This document shows positions 6,623-16,035 of a stretch of 64,000 bases of DNA, in pieces. The translations under genes were made by a program, and so were the position numbers. Position 1 is the stretch's first letter. Every line of letters begins with the position of its first letter. The notes beneath the pieces were generated by a model that worked only from the letters and a program-made list of their open reading frames with translations, had not been told where the DNA came from and did not search any database. The DNA is taken from the NCBI RefSeq assembly GCF_026016325.1, contig NZ_CP087203.1, positions 6,138,001 through 6,202,000 of the forward strand, read 5' to 3'. This stretch comes from Pseudomonas sp. B21-056 (GTDB lineage Bacteria; Pseudomonadota; Gammaproteobacteria; Pseudomonadales; Pseudomonadaceae).

Positions 6623-9144
6623 GCACCTGACCCCCTGTCCCCCCGACCAGGGACAGGGTTTCCTGTGGCGTCATCAAGCGTCTGCCTGAGCTCCCCCAAC
6701 CGGCCACTTTCCTGTGTTCTCGCCGATTGAATCGCGCCGAGCAGCGTCTGCCGTCCGAGGCTCTGCGCCGCTTGTTCGTCCAGCGATGCAGATAACGGTA
6801 ACGCCTGGGCCAGTTTCAGGACATTGCCGGTTTTTCGCGTACAGGCACGGACCTCATCGAGCCCCTCGATCATTGGCAAGGCGATACCGGTGACGCTATC
6901 AAACGCCTCGATCATCGGAACGACGCCGAGCTTGCCACGGAACACCGGGATGCCGAGCCCCGGCATCAACAGGCCCACCAACAGCCGTGGATCGCGGCGG
7001 CTGATACTCAGGCCAATGCTTGCAAGTGCCACAGCCACGCCAACGACCTGTCCGGCCGTCGCCAACAGTGACAGACGCTTATTGGATTCGTCGTCGAAAA
7101 AAATCGCCCGATAGCGAAAGTAGTCGCTGAACACTTCCCGCTCGTTCAGCGCCGCATTCATGAACCAGGCGCGCGAATCGTGGACATGTTCGTCGAACAA
7201 CCGCACCAGTTCCCACGCTTCTTCATTGCGGGGCGCATGGTCCTCGCCGAACCAGCGCACCACCTCCCGATTGCCGGCCCGGCGCAGGTCGCGGTACTCC
7301 TCCGCTTCATCCTGCTCGTTGAGCAGGTACACCAGACCGCCTACCGACGCATTGATGAGGCTACCCTGGCTCAGGCCCGGGCCGAGGGGATTCAGGTTCC
7401 ACTCAGGAATGTAGTCGCGGCGAAAATCCAGCATGGCGCCGTGCAGCTGACGCTGATCCAGGCTTGGCTCGAACGTTTTGGCCGTATTGAGCGCGATCTC
7501 GGGCGCCCCGGTTCGCTGTTCATAGGCACGCTTCAGGGCCAGGTGTTCTTCATGCTCGCCGGGTACGGCAGGAGGCTCCCTGCCGGCCCGCAGGGCGGTA
7601 TTTTCTTCCCGCTGCCGCAGGTGCAACGCGGCAAAGGCCGAACGCTCCTCTTCGCTCATGTCCTTGCCCTGCACGTGGGCCCAGGCCGAGGTGGTGCGAA
7701 AAAGAAAATTGGCATAGCGGTTGATGCGCCAACCGGTCATCAACCCGGCCTCTCGGGCCATGACCTCTTCGAGCGGCCCGTTGTCCTGGGCATCGAGCCA
7801 GATATTGAAGCGGCTGGTCAGCGTCGGGGAGATGTCGAACGCGTCATACGTCGCACCATCCATGACCAACCATGGCCAGCGCTCTTTCTGCTCATCACTG
7901 AGGGCATCGGCAGGTGCCTGCAAGGGAGCGCCGACCTGATAGGCCTCATGAAACATGTGCTGCAGGGGCAATTGGGACAGCAGCTCGTGATTGCCACCCA
8001 ACGCCTTGCCCTGGTCTTCCGGCGGATAGCCACCACCGACATCCGAATGCACACCCGGATAGAGGTATTCAAATGTGCCTACGCGATAAGCGGATGGGCA
8101 ATCGGGGTCGTCGGGATCGGCTTTTCGACGGATCGAATCCAGGGGAAAGCTGCCCCGCTGCTCATGGGCTGCGACCAGGTGCACGCAACGCTCCAGGAAT
8201 ATCTGCGACTCGGGCAGCCGCAACGAACCGTCCGCCCAGCCCATGTGCCCGCTGACAAAGGGCGCCAGGTAGGCCATGCCCACCGACGCTACCGTGTCGA
8301 ACAGACCGAGGAAACCGATGCTGATGGGCACGCCGGCAAACAGATGGCCGGTTTCGCCGTTCGCCTCGACTTCGGTCAGCTGACGTAACCACTGGGTAAA
8401 CGCCCGGGCCTGGGCGGCGCCACGGGAGAAGCCATAGACATACAGGCGCAGGGCCTCGATCCGTGGGATCGAGCGACTGGCGTGCAAGCGCTCGACGGTC
8501 CCGCGCAAGGCCATCAACGGCTCTTCCAGCACGGCACGTCGACGTTCCTGTCCGGTGTTGAGGGCATCACCGAGGGACGTACTCATCTGCCGGACCCACG
8601 CAAGGGCTTGTACCGGTTCCAGGTGCGACTCCCCACAGTGTCGACGCAAAGCATCGATCAGCCGCGTCAGGCCCCAATTGATACGATTTTCTCCACCACG
8701 AGCCGCCACCAACCCCATGGCATCAGGTTCAAACTCACCGATTTCCGGAAACTCGGTGCCGACGCCCTGCATGTAATAGGCATAGAAACCTTGCTCATTG
8801 GCCCGGCTTTGCCCCGCGCCGGCGCCCCCACCCAGGCTGGCGTGATACAGGCGCGCCACGTTGCTGGTGGTCGGCGGCTGGTTACGTTTGTCCGTTGGTT
8901 CGTGGTTGTTGGTGCCGTCAAAGCACAACGTGATATGCAGCACGTCCATGCAAGGTGAGCCGCAATAGGGAACGCTCGCCGTCCTGCAAGCCGCTCTGGC
9001 AATGTTCGCCGCCTCGGTCAGGGTTCTTTGCTGCTCGACATGATTGCGTGCCACGTCTTTGGGCGTTCGCGGCAACATCCCCTCTTTCGTAAAGAACGGC
9101 GTGGCGGCCAGGGGCTGAGGCTTGCTTCTCAACGCACTGGACAT
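6619..9144 (-). CDS. T6SS phospholipase effector, Tle1-like (DUF2235)
   Basis: An 841-residue protein whose N-terminal half is a DUF2235 alpha/beta hydrolase: entry motif CFDGTNN (residues 74-80), nucleophile elbow GFSRG with Ser240, GLFDTVAS with Asp283, and GVHSDVGGGY with His366. These are the likely Ser-Asp-His triad of Tle1-type phospholipases delivered by type VI secretion into rival cells. A hydrophobic segment near residues 690-735 could insert into membranes. It is the last gene of vgrG-adaptor-immunity-effector and overlaps the immunity gene by 16 bases. The stop codon lies in the adjacent palindromic element. Confidence 0.87.
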   Translation of the reverse strand: MSSALRSKPQPLAATPFFTKEGMLPRTPKDVARNHVEQQRTLTEAANIARAACRTASVPYCGSPCMDVLHITLCFDGTNNHEPTDKRNQPPTTSNVARLYHASLGGGAGAGQSRANEQGFYAYYMQGVGTEFPEIGEFEPDAMGLVAARGGENRINWGLTRLIDALRRHCGESHLEPVQALAWVRQMSTSLGDALNTGQERRRAVLEEPLMALRGTVERLHASRSIPRIEALRLYVYGFSRGAAQARAFTQWLRQLTEVEANGETGHLFAGVPISIGFLGLFDTVASVGMAYLAPFVSGHMGWADGSLRLPESQIFLERCVHLVAAHEQRGSFPLDSIRRKADPDDPDCPSAYRVGTFEYLYPGVHSDVGGGYPPEDQGKALGGNHELLSQLPLQHMFHEAYQVGAPLQAPADALSDEQKERWPWLVMDGATYDAFDISPTLTSRFNIWLDAQDNGPLEEVMAREAGLMTGWRINRYANFLFRTTSAWAHVQGKDMSEEERSAFAALHLRQREENTALRAGREPPAVPGEHEEHLALKRAYEQRTGAPEIALNTAKTFEPSLDQRQLHGAMLDFRRDYIPEWNLNPLGPGLSQGSLINASVGGLVYLLNEQDEAEEYRDLRRAGNREVVRWFGEDHAPRNEEAWELVRLFDEHVHDSRAWFMNAALNEREVFSDYFRYRAIFFDDESNKRLSLLATAGQVVGVAVALASIGLSISRRDPRLLVGLLMPGLGIPVFRGKLGVVPMIEAFDSVTGIALPMIEGLDEVRACTRKTGNVLKLAQALPLSASLDEQAAQSLGRQTLLGAIQSARTQESGRLGELRQTLDDATGNPVPGRGDRGSGA

Positions 9145-9650
9145 GGCGACGGCGCCTCCATCCTGCGGGGAAAATCGAAGGGATAACCAGGCATGCCTGG
9201 TAGCACCGCCACCGCAGACACGGCGACCTGGTCACAAGGCAGGAAATGCACGTCAACCACACCGAGCCGCTCGTAGGGCGCCACCTCGGCCCAGACGCTG
9301 TGTCGGCTGTAGCCGGCCCGATGTGCGTTCATCCGCGCCCGCCATTCATCGGTGTGCCGGCGCTCCGGCCAACTGCCATACGCATGAGGCGCCGGATCCT
9401 TTTCCCATTCCACCAGCACCTTCAGACCCGGTCGCCATCGGGTCGGCATCCCGACACAACAGTTCTGCTTGCCGCCACCACCATAAGGCCCGATGTTCGG
9501 CCCACCGTTGCGGTTGACGCTGAAATGAATGATGGCCGCCGGAGTGTGGTTGTAGCCTTCAATGGGTGTGCCGATCAGAGCGGGTTGCGCCGGCATGCAG
9601 CCGCAAAGGACACAGAAGACCGGTAGCGCCCATGCTCCTCTACGCTTCAT
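9129..9650 (-). CDS. DUF3304 lipoprotein, probable Tle1 immunity protein
   Basis: A 173-residue lipoprotein precursor (lipobox VLCGC) of the DUF3304 family, which is characteristically encoded next to Tle1 phospholipase effectors and acts as periplasmic immunity (Tli). The motif HFSVN and the GGGGKQNCCVG block are typical of the family. It lies between the adaptor gene (4-base ATGA overlap) and the effector gene (16-base overlap), consistent with tight co-expression of toxin and antidote. Confidence 0.85.
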   Translation of the reverse strand: MKRRGAWALPVFCVLCGCMPAQPALIGTPIEGYNHTPAAIIHFSVNRNGGPNIGPYGGGGKQNCCVGMPTRWRPGLKVLVEWEKDPAPHAYGSWPERRHTDEWRARMNAHRAGYSRHSVWAEVAPYERLGVVDVHFLPCDQVAVSAVAVLPGMPGYPFDFPRRMEAPSPCPVR

Positions 9651-10465
9651 TGGCTGATACCCCGTTCACCGTTCGCCTGCCCGGCACACGTCACGAGCCA
9701 TTCCTGGAGGAATTGTTCCCGCGCCATCGCCGTGAACTGCTGACGCTCTGCATCGACATGAGCGCGAAAAACCTGGTAGACGAACGTCTCGAACGATTCG
9801 AAACCGTAGCTGCCCGGGAAAACTTCCTGCCGGGCACACCATTGTTGTGCGTCACCGAGGGCGCCCACTTCGGTGACTTGTTCATCGCTCAAGCGCAACG
9901 CAGGCGCTCCCCGCCCCGCCTCCCCCTGCCGGACATCGAACCCCGCCATCTGGCAGGCCTTGCCATCGCGGTCGATCCATTGCCACTCGATGACCCCCTC
10001 ATGGAGCATCTTGCGCTGGTCGGGATCGAGCAATTCACACAAGAGTCTGAACAAACGGGTGTCGTAGTAACGCAGAACACCGCTTTTGCGGCCCTGCTCC
10101 CATTCGGCCTGGGTGCACCGCCCAAGACGCTCGCCAAGGGCATCGAACGACCAGCGGCTAAGCAGCACCAGCACCCGCGAATGGCCGTGGCACGCTTGGA
10201 GAAAGTCCATCAGCCAGGCCCGCTGCGCGGTATTGAAAAGCAGCACCCGCACCAGCACCGGCCCCTGGTCGGCAAAGGCCCGCTCCGGGGAGTCCTGGAG
10301 CAGAAGCCGGTAGCGCGGCGACGGCACGAGCTCGTTCAACCGTCGCAGCAGCGGATAGTCGAGCAGCGCGCAGTTGATCAGCAGATCCACATGGGCGAGG
10401 CCGCAGGCCTTGGCCTGAGCGTATAGATGTTGCAGCCATTGCAGGGCGGTTGGAGACATGATCAT
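9647..10465 (-). CDS. DUF4123 T6SS effector adaptor/chaperone
   Basis: A 272-residue soluble protein of the DUF4123 family (Tap-1/TEC), which loads a specific effector onto the C-terminal end of its cognate VgrG. Family features visible are the N-terminal LINCALLDYPLL region and a short conserved core before a more variable C-terminal lobe. Its position between vgrG (18 bases upstream) and the Tle1/immunity pair identifies the effector it probably serves. Confidence 0.85.
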   Translation of the reverse strand: MIMSPTALQWLQHLYAQAKACGLAHVDLLINCALLDYPLLRRLNELVPSPRYRLLLQDSPERAFADQGPVLVRVLLFNTAQRAWLMDFLQACHGHSRVLVLLSRWSFDALGERLGRCTQAEWEQGRKSGVLRYYDTRLFRLLCELLDPDQRKMLHEGVIEWQWIDRDGKACQMAGFDVRQGEAGRGAPALRLSDEQVTEVGALGDAQQWCARQEVFPGSYGFESFETFVYQVFRAHVDAERQQFTAMAREQFLQEWLVTCAGQANGERGISQ

Positions 10466-10483
10466 CCTTGAAAATTGATTTGC

Positions 10484-12580
10484 TCAGAGACGGGCGGCCA
10501 ATCCTCTGGCCTGGGCTTGGGCATGTTGAAAGCAGCGTTTGCACAGCACACCGATCGGCAAGGGCGAGCGACCAGCCGGCGGCCCGGTCGTGCTTTCGCT
10601 GATGGCGACGCCGCCAGTCAAGGTGCCTGTGCGTCCGGTCATTGGCTCATCGGTGTCACCCGGCAAGCGGGCAGGTTTGTACTGCAAAGTCGCTCCGGGA
10701 CCAGGACAGCCACCCTGCTCGATGGGAGCGCTGCTGAAGAGGCCATCAGCACCAATGCGCAGGAAATGCCCACCGCCCTCCAGGGTCAGCTGCGATCCGG
10801 ACTTGACCGTCAGCGCACCCGCGCATTCGAGCTGCAGGACCTGCCCGGCGCGAATCACCAGGGTTTCTCCAGCCTGTGCGTGGAGGCTGCCGTTGATGTT
10901 GAGAAAGTCGTCGGCATCCAGTTGCGTCACGCGATGCTCCCGAACGGTGTGGTGCTCCTCGCCCCGCACCTCGCTGTAGCGCTGCCCGACCAGGGTCATG
11001 CGCTGGTCGCGACCGATCTCCAGCGTGTGGTCGTTGCACACCTTGGCGAACAGGTCGCGTTCGGCCCGCAGATAGATCCGTTCAGCACCCTTCCGGTCTT
11101 CGATGTGCAGCTCATTGCTGCCACCGCCGCCCGGCGTGCTCCGGCTCTTGAAGACACTGCGGGTGTCGTTGGCGGGTAACGCATGGGGCACAGGGTTGAC
11201 CCTGTTCGGCACGCAACCGGTGATCAGCGGTTGATCGGGATCGCCCGCGAGGAAGGTGACCACGACCTCCATGCCGACCCGGGGGATCAGTTGGGTGCCG
11301 AAGCCGTCCCCCGCCCATCCCGTGGCGACCCGCACCCAGCAACTGCTCCGTTCCGGGTGGCCTTCGGCACGGTCCCAATGGAAACGGACCTTGACCCTGC
11401 CGTACTCGTCGCAGTGAATCTCGCTGCCCTTCGGGCCGCTGACCGTGGCCGTTTCACTGACCAGCACCGGCCGACGACGCCCCACGGACGGGCGATAGAA
11501 CACATCCCACGGGATCGCCTTGAAGTGGTTGCCATAGCCCTGCTCCAGTGTCGCCCCTCCAGGATTGCCGATGACTTCTTCGAGAACCTGGGGCTGCGAG
11601 CCTTCGTGCCTGAGCCAGGTGAGCAACCAGCGTTGGTTCCAGCAAGCCCGGCCATGGTTTTGCAGCCTCATGAAATGCCCGCTTACCAGGGCCGGTTGAT
11701 TGCTACTGCCTTCGGCAATGCAGGTGTCTCGCTGGCGGCGCTGCAAGCTCCGCCGGGCCGTCTGCCCGCCCTGCCCCAGGGTCAGGAAGCGCCCTGGCGC
11801 GTAGGCATAATCCTCTCGGTCCGGCTGCGATTCCCCTTCACCCAACGGGTTATGCCGAGAGGCACCTTCCAGGGTCAGGCGAGGTTTTTCGAAATCATGG
11901 TCACGCCGGGTGACCCGACTGGTGGCACCTCGCACCCGAACGGTAAAGCTCCTGATCGTGGGTTCGTCGGCGACCATCGCACCGTCAGGTATGAACGGTG
12001 TAGGTGGCAGGCTCCTGAACCGGGACTGGTCATCGCCGAATACCAGGACATGCTGTTGCGCCCCATGCTCGAAGTGATAGTGCCAACCTTCCTCTTCGCA
12101 CAAGCGCTGGATAAAGGCCAGGTCGCTTTCTTCGTACTGGGTGCAGTAGTCCCGCGGCGGATACTCCGTGGGGCCCAGTTGAAAACGAAAGGAGTCTTCC
12201 AGCAGACCGTGCAGCTTGAGCACCACGGTGATGATCTGGCGAACGGTCTGCTGCTGGAAGATTCGCCGATTGAAAGCCAGGTCGAGACTGCTCAGGCGTG
12301 GCACCAGCGTCGCATGATAATGGGTCAGCCGCTGCCCGGACTCACCCACGGCGAAATCCGCGATTTGCCCGTGGATGCCATTGCCCAGCGTATCGAAAGC
12401 CAGGAACGCGGGACGATGCAGGAACCGTTCGAGCGCCAGGTCGGCATGCTCGCTGACGAGCCGGATCCTGAATTCAAAAGGTCGACTGATTGCTTCCGTG
12501 CCCTCGAAGGCGAGAACACCGAGTTCATCGGACAGGCTGTCGATCGTCAACCTGAACTGGGTTGTGGAGGTAGCAGGCAC
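10484..12580 (-). CDS. vgrG: Type VI secretion system tip protein VgrG
   Basis: A 698-residue VgrG with the gp27-like N-terminal domain (FEFRIRLVSE..., residues ~35-330), the gp5-like OB fold (YGRVKVRFHWDR, around residue 395) and the beta-helix/DUF2345 needle (SNELHIEDRKGAE onwards). A C-terminal extension of ~70 residues after the helix has several cysteines and no recognised toxin domain, and could be the docking site for the DUF4123 adaptor-effector complex. No T6SS structural genes are in the window, so this is an orphan vgrG island that depends on a sheath apparatus encoded elsewhere. Confidence 0.93.
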   Translation of the reverse strand: MPATSTTQFRLTIDSLSDELGVLAFEGTEAISRPFEFRIRLVSEHADLALERFLHRPAFLAFDTLGNGIHGQIADFAVGESGQRLTHYHATLVPRLSSLDLAFNRRIFQQQTVRQIITVVLKLHGLLEDSFRFQLGPTEYPPRDYCTQYEESDLAFIQRLCEEEGWHYHFEHGAQQHVLVFGDDQSRFRSLPPTPFIPDGAMVADEPTIRSFTVRVRGATSRVTRRDHDFEKPRLTLEGASRHNPLGEGESQPDREDYAYAPGRFLTLGQGGQTARRSLQRRQRDTCIAEGSSNQPALVSGHFMRLQNHGRACWNQRWLLTWLRHEGSQPQVLEEVIGNPGGATLEQGYGNHFKAIPWDVFYRPSVGRRRPVLVSETATVSGPKGSEIHCDEYGRVKVRFHWDRAEGHPERSSCWVRVATGWAGDGFGTQLIPRVGMEVVVTFLAGDPDQPLITGCVPNRVNPVPHALPANDTRSVFKSRSTPGGGGSNELHIEDRKGAERIYLRAERDLFAKVCNDHTLEIGRDQRMTLVGQRYSEVRGEEHHTVREHRVTQLDADDFLNINGSLHAQAGETLVIRAGQVLQLECAGALTVKSGSQLTLEGGGHFLRIGADGLFSSAPIEQGGCPGPGATLQYKPARLPGDTDEPMTGRTGTLTGGVAISESTTGPPAGRSPLPIGVLCKRCFQHAQAQARGLAARL

Positions 12581-12747
12581 GTCCGGTCACCGGGGGAACG
12601 AGAGAGCCTCCATGATCAAGAAACCGACACAGGTCGTATGCAGCCCCCTTCCGAACACCCCATAGGCAAATTCCTCGCTTACCCCCAGTCCGGTCTGTCA
12701 GAAAAGGTGGATTTGTAGGCTGATACCTACCCGCAGCACACAAAAAA

Positions 12748-12836
12748 TGTGGGAGCGAGCCTGCTCGCGATAGCGGTGAACCATTCAACAGCAACGTTAA
12801 ATGATCGATCGCTATCGCGAGCAGGCTCGCTCCCAT
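12748..12836. repeat. REPIN
   Basis: Inverted REP pair of the common type (GAGCCTGCTCGCGATAGCG and its complement). It separates the lysE-type gene from the vgrG island, both transcribed leftwards, in the ~280-base gap upstream of vgrG. Confidence 0.9.
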
Positions 12837-12860
12837 AGGTTTCAAGTTGTGGCAAAAGCG

Positions 12861-13493
12861 CTACACGGCAGCCTTGCGAATCGTCGCCAGCAGACCCGCC
12901 GCGCCAATGAACAGCCCGGCAAAGGTCCGGTTCATCCGCCGCTGCTGCTTCGGGGTACGCAACAGGCGCAGGACTTTGGAGGCCAGCCCGGTGTAGCCGG
13001 CCATGACGATGAGGTCGACGCAAATCATGGTCACGCCCAGGATCAGGTACTGCTTGACCAGGGGGGCATGCGGGTCGATGAACTGCGGCAGCACCGCCAG
13101 CATGAACACCAATGCCTTGGGGTTGCTGATATTGACCAGAAAGCCACGGAACATCAGCGCCAGGGGCTTGCCGATGGGCCGCAAGGTAGCGTCGTCACTG
13201 ATCTCGCCGGGGATGGCGCGCCACTGCTTGATGCCCAGGTAGACCAGATAGGCGACCCCGAACCATTTGATGGCATAGAACGCCGTGGCCGAGGCGGTGA
13301 GGATCGCACCGACACCCGCGGCAACAATCACGATCTGCAATGCCAGGCCCAGTTGCAGGCCCAGGGCATTCCAGTAACCGCGCCAGAAACCGTACTGCAG
13401 ACCGCTGGACATCGATGCGATGGCACCGGCGCCCGGCGAAAGACTGATCACCCAACAAGCAGCGAAAAACGCCAGCCATGTTTCCAGCAGCAT
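12861..13493 (-). CDS. LysE/RhtB family amino-acid exporter
   Basis: A 210-residue integral membrane protein with about six hydrophobic segments and the family motif SPGAGAIASMSSGLQYGFWRG in the first loop (SPGP-like). LysE/RhtB transporters expel amino acids or their analogues from the cytoplasm; the substrate cannot be predicted. Standard length. It stands alone, with the REPIN downstream and the lower-GC ATPase module upstream. Confidence 0.88.
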   Translation of the reverse strand: MLLETWLAFFAACWVISLSPGAGAIASMSSGLQYGFWRGYWNALGLQLGLALQIVIVAAGVGAILTASATAFYAIKWFGVAYLVYLGIKQWRAIPGEISDDATLRPIGKPLALMFRGFLVNISNPKALVFMLAVLPQFIDPHAPLVKQYLILGVTMICVDLIVMAGYTGLASKVLRLLRTPKQQRRMNRTFAGLFIGAAGLLATIRKAAV

Positions 13494-13562
13494 TGCACAC
13501 CTCGGCTCGGATTCGTCGAAACGACTACGCTAATGCGACTATCGGGTAAACGCCACGAATTT

Positions 13563-14222
13563 TTACGTCGTCGCCAAAGCGTCAAGCTTGAACAGCCATT
13601 CATGAAAATGAGGGCAACTCAGACGCATGGCATCCAACCCAATCTCACAAGCGATCAAAGGCCCGTGAAATGTTTTCTGATATTCAGGCATCGCCTTGGA
13701 GATACGCTTGGAAGGGGCAGTCTGTGGACTGTTGTTGATGTCTTCCGGTGTCTGATAGGTATCAGCGATCGTTTTGAGGGCAGGTACGACCTTTGAGTCA
13801 TCCGTCCATTCTGCAAACTTTTCAGTACCTGCGAAGAGAAGTGTTTCAAACTCGTGCACCATCAAGTTGGGAATGAAGTTCTTCTCTCCAACATCGATCG
13901 CCAACTGAGCTTCCAGAAAACAAGCCTTTTGATGCCCTGTACCCGCAATCGGAAAATCGGCTGATGCCAAGCCGGGGAAATCACCGGGCAACGCGTAGAG
14001 ATCAAACATCGTGGTGACCTGCGCAGCATGATGCTCCCGGCACAAACGAACCACCTGATGCCTGACTTTTCCATAACTGACGACGCCCCCCTTGTTGCCG
14101 GGGCTCGTACTGATGATGATCGGCGTGAGAAAAACACCAAGCGCCCAATAATGAGGAGCCAGCAGCTCATTGACGAAGGCCTCTTCCGTTTGCCCTTCTA
14201 CAAGAAGAACGACTCGACTCAT
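13563..14222 (-). CDS. DUF4276 family protein, putative nuclease partner of an AAA ATPase
   Basis: A 219-residue protein of the DUF4276 family. It begins with VVLLVEGQTEEAFV, resembling the first acidic motif of TOPRIM-type nucleases, followed by MFDLYALPGDFPG and VHEFETLLF, each with conserved acidic residues. Such proteins are coupled to ABC/AAA ATPases in two-gene units regarded as anti-phage or abortive-infection systems of the OLD/PARIS type. It overlaps the ATPase gene by 4 bases (ATGA). Base composition is clearly lower in GC than the neighbouring core genes. The nuclease assignment is inference. Confidence 0.75.
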   Translation of the reverse strand: MSRVVLLVEGQTEEAFVNELLAPHYWALGVFLTPIIISTSPGNKGGVVSYGKVRHQVVRLCREHHAAQVTTMFDLYALPGDFPGLASADFPIAGTGHQKACFLEAQLAIDVGEKNFIPNLMVHEFETLLFAGTEKFAEWTDDSKVVPALKTIADTYQTPEDINNSPQTAPSKRISKAMPEYQKTFHGPLIACEIGLDAMRLSCPHFHEWLFKLDALATT

Positions 14223-15319
14223 CGGCTCGGTCTCCCGCCCAATATGTTCTTCTTCCAGAGTTCACCAAGACTGAACTCTTCCAGCCAGGCGCCCAGAGCA
14301 GCTGTATCCAACCGTTTGAAAGTCGAGGCACCGCCGACCTTGTCTACCACGATCAAATCTTCAGCGTCGAACTGATCAACAAGCTCTACTGACTGCGTCG
14401 AAATAATGAGCTGGTGTTTCTGAGAGACCGACTTCATCAGGCCGCCCAGCGCAACGATGGCAAAGGGGTGCAGCCCCAGTTCCGGCTCATCAATCAGAAT
14501 GGCTGAGGGCATGAACTCCTCAGGCTGCAGCAACACACTTGCCAGGCAGATGAAGCGTAAGGTGCCATCCGACAGAGCGGCTGCGGTAAAAGGGGTGTCC
14601 TGGCCGACTTCAGTCCATTCAAGCTGTATCTTTTCCTTGTTATCAACCGTTGGACGCAGATGAAAGTCACCGAAGAACGGAGCCACCATCTGAATGGCCT
14701 TCACGATGCGCTTGTAGTGCGTCTCGTTGTGGTTCTTCAAGCGATATAAAAATGCTGCCAGGTTTCGCGCATCATCGCGCAGATACTCATTATCGTTGAT
14801 GCCATGGATTTGCTTTACAAGGGCACTGGAGCCCGTGTCATGGAAATGATAGATACGCCAACTTCTGATAGCCGGAACAACATGCCTGTAGATCTGCGTC
14901 TTGGATTTTTGCTCAGCAGCGTATGACTCAAAATGGCCGGATCTGGCACGCCAGTCGCCACTGACGTTCCACCAGAGTGCCTCATGGGTGAACATCATGC
15001 GGTTATCTTGAGTAGGCTTGAGCTTGAATTTATAACCGTTATTGCCGAAGTACAGTTCCGCACAAAGCTCTTCGGTCCTTTTTCGACCGAAATGAAGCAA
15101 GGCATCAGGACCTCCGGCGGCCCCCACCGAGAGTTGTAGCTGCTCATCCAGGATGCGACTTATCAAGCGAAAGAAACCAATGAAATTGGATTTCCCTGCG
15201 CCATTCGCACCGATGAGCACATTCAGCTTGCCCAGTTCGATGTCGCATTCGGCGATGGACTTGTAACCCTTGAGGGTCAGCCTCGATAGCTGATCCGAAT
15301 CGTAAACTTTCTTAACCAT
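14219..15319 (-). CDS. AAA/ABC-type ATPase (AAA_21-like, OLD family), probable defence ATPase
   Basis: A 366-residue ATPase of the SMC/ABC-like type: Walker A GANGAGKS (residues 37-44), signature-like LSDGTLRF, Walker B LIDEPELGLHP near residue 278, and an H-loop-like STQS. No transmembrane segments and no long coiled coil, as in OLD-type and PARIS AriA ATPases. It is translationally coupled to the DUF4276 gene downstream. Sampled stretches are about 47-50% GC against about 70% in the ABC-F gene nearby, and the pair is flanked by unrelated core genes, suggesting acquisition by horizontal transfer. Confidence 0.82.
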   Translation of the reverse strand: MVKKVYDSDQLSRLTLKGYKSIAECDIELGKLNVLIGANGAGKSNFIGFFRLISRILDEQLQLSVGAAGGPDALLHFGRKRTEELCAELYFGNNGYKFKLKPTQDNRMMFTHEALWWNVSGDWRARSGHFESYAAEQKSKTQIYRHVVPAIRSWRIYHFHDTGSSALVKQIHGINDNEYLRDDARNLAAFLYRLKNHNETHYKRIVKAIQMVAPFFGDFHLRPTVDNKEKIQLEWTEVGQDTPFTAAALSDGTLRFICLASVLLQPEEFMPSAILIDEPELGLHPFAIVALGGLMKSVSQKHQLIISTQSVELVDQFDAEDLIVVDKVGGASTFKRLDTAALGAWLEEFSLGELWKKNILGGRPSR

Positions 15320-15453
15320 CTTAGCCTCCCGATACGGCGCATTCGACGAGAAAATCGGTCAGTACCTGCCTGAACAGTACCGGTATCGCACACCGGCGCA
15401 GCTTGAAATTTGTTTCAGACACTGACGAAAGAGGGTAGCTGTATCGAGGCAGT

Positions 15454-16035
15454 CTACTCGACGAACCCACCCACCGGAAAAGCCTCGCTGCCGCGCCAAC
15501 GCCGTACCGAACGCTGGAAGAACAAGCTGTTAGGCACCTGCACCATGGAGCTGCCGGTGCCGAGTTCCTCGGGCTCGATCAAAGTGGTGTAGAGCAGGTT
15601 GATCGCTACCACCCGCCCCTTGATGCCGGGCTTGTCGGTGGTATCCACCAGTTCGACCACATCACCCAGGCGAAACGGTCCGACGGTGTAGATCAGGACC
15701 GCGCACAGCAGGTTCGACAGCACGCTCCACATGGCAAAGAACGCCACCGCCGCCACCGCGACGAAGCCTGAAATCGCGGTCCACAATACCGTGGCCGAAA
15801 CACCCAGGCGCTCGAGTACCACCAGCACCGCGCTGCCCATGATCAGCCAGCGCAACACGCCGCGCAGGACGATCAGCAGGTGCGGCGGAAACGGGTAGCG
15901 CTCACCGAGCCCTGTGAGCGCACGCGCCACGAGACGCTGCATGACATAACCGGCCAACAGGATCAGCAGGACTTGCACACCGAGCCAGAGCGGTTCGATC
16001 CACATGACCGGGATGGGCAAGGTCAACGCTTCCAT
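15454..16035 (-). CDS. MscS-like small mechanosensitive channel
   Basis: A 193-residue membrane protein from the ATG at 16035; longer in-frame starts fall inside the ABC-F gene and are less likely. It has about three hydrophobic segments followed by the MscS beta domain (GPFRLGDVVELVD, GRVVAINLLYTTL, VQVPNSLFFQ). It is shorter than E. coli MscS (286 residues), lacking most of the C-terminal cage, so it is a minimal channel of the family. Its ATG overlaps the stop of the upstream ABC-F gene by one base, which implies translational coupling. Confidence 0.83.
   Translation of the reverse strand: MEALTLPIPVMWIEPLWLGVQVLLILLAGYVMQRLVARALTGLGERYPFPPHLLIVLRGVLRWLIMGSAVLVVLERLGVSATVLWTAISGFVAVAAVAFFAMWSVLSNLLCAVLIYTVGPFRLGDVVELVDTTDKPGIKGRVVAINLLYTTLIEPEELGTGSSMVQVPNSLFFQRSVRRWRGSEAFPVGGFVE

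Noticed and set aside
7180..8388. 402-residue open frame opposite the Tle1-like gene
   Set aside because: Shadow frame; the minus strand has the hydrolase motifs.
11183..12718. 511-residue open frame opposite vgrG
   Set aside because: Shadow of VgrG; no domain recognised.
13563..15319. Calling the ATPase/DUF4276 pair a PARIS system
   Set aside because: PARIS uses a DUF4435 effector; this pair has DUF4276, so only a general relationship is claimed.
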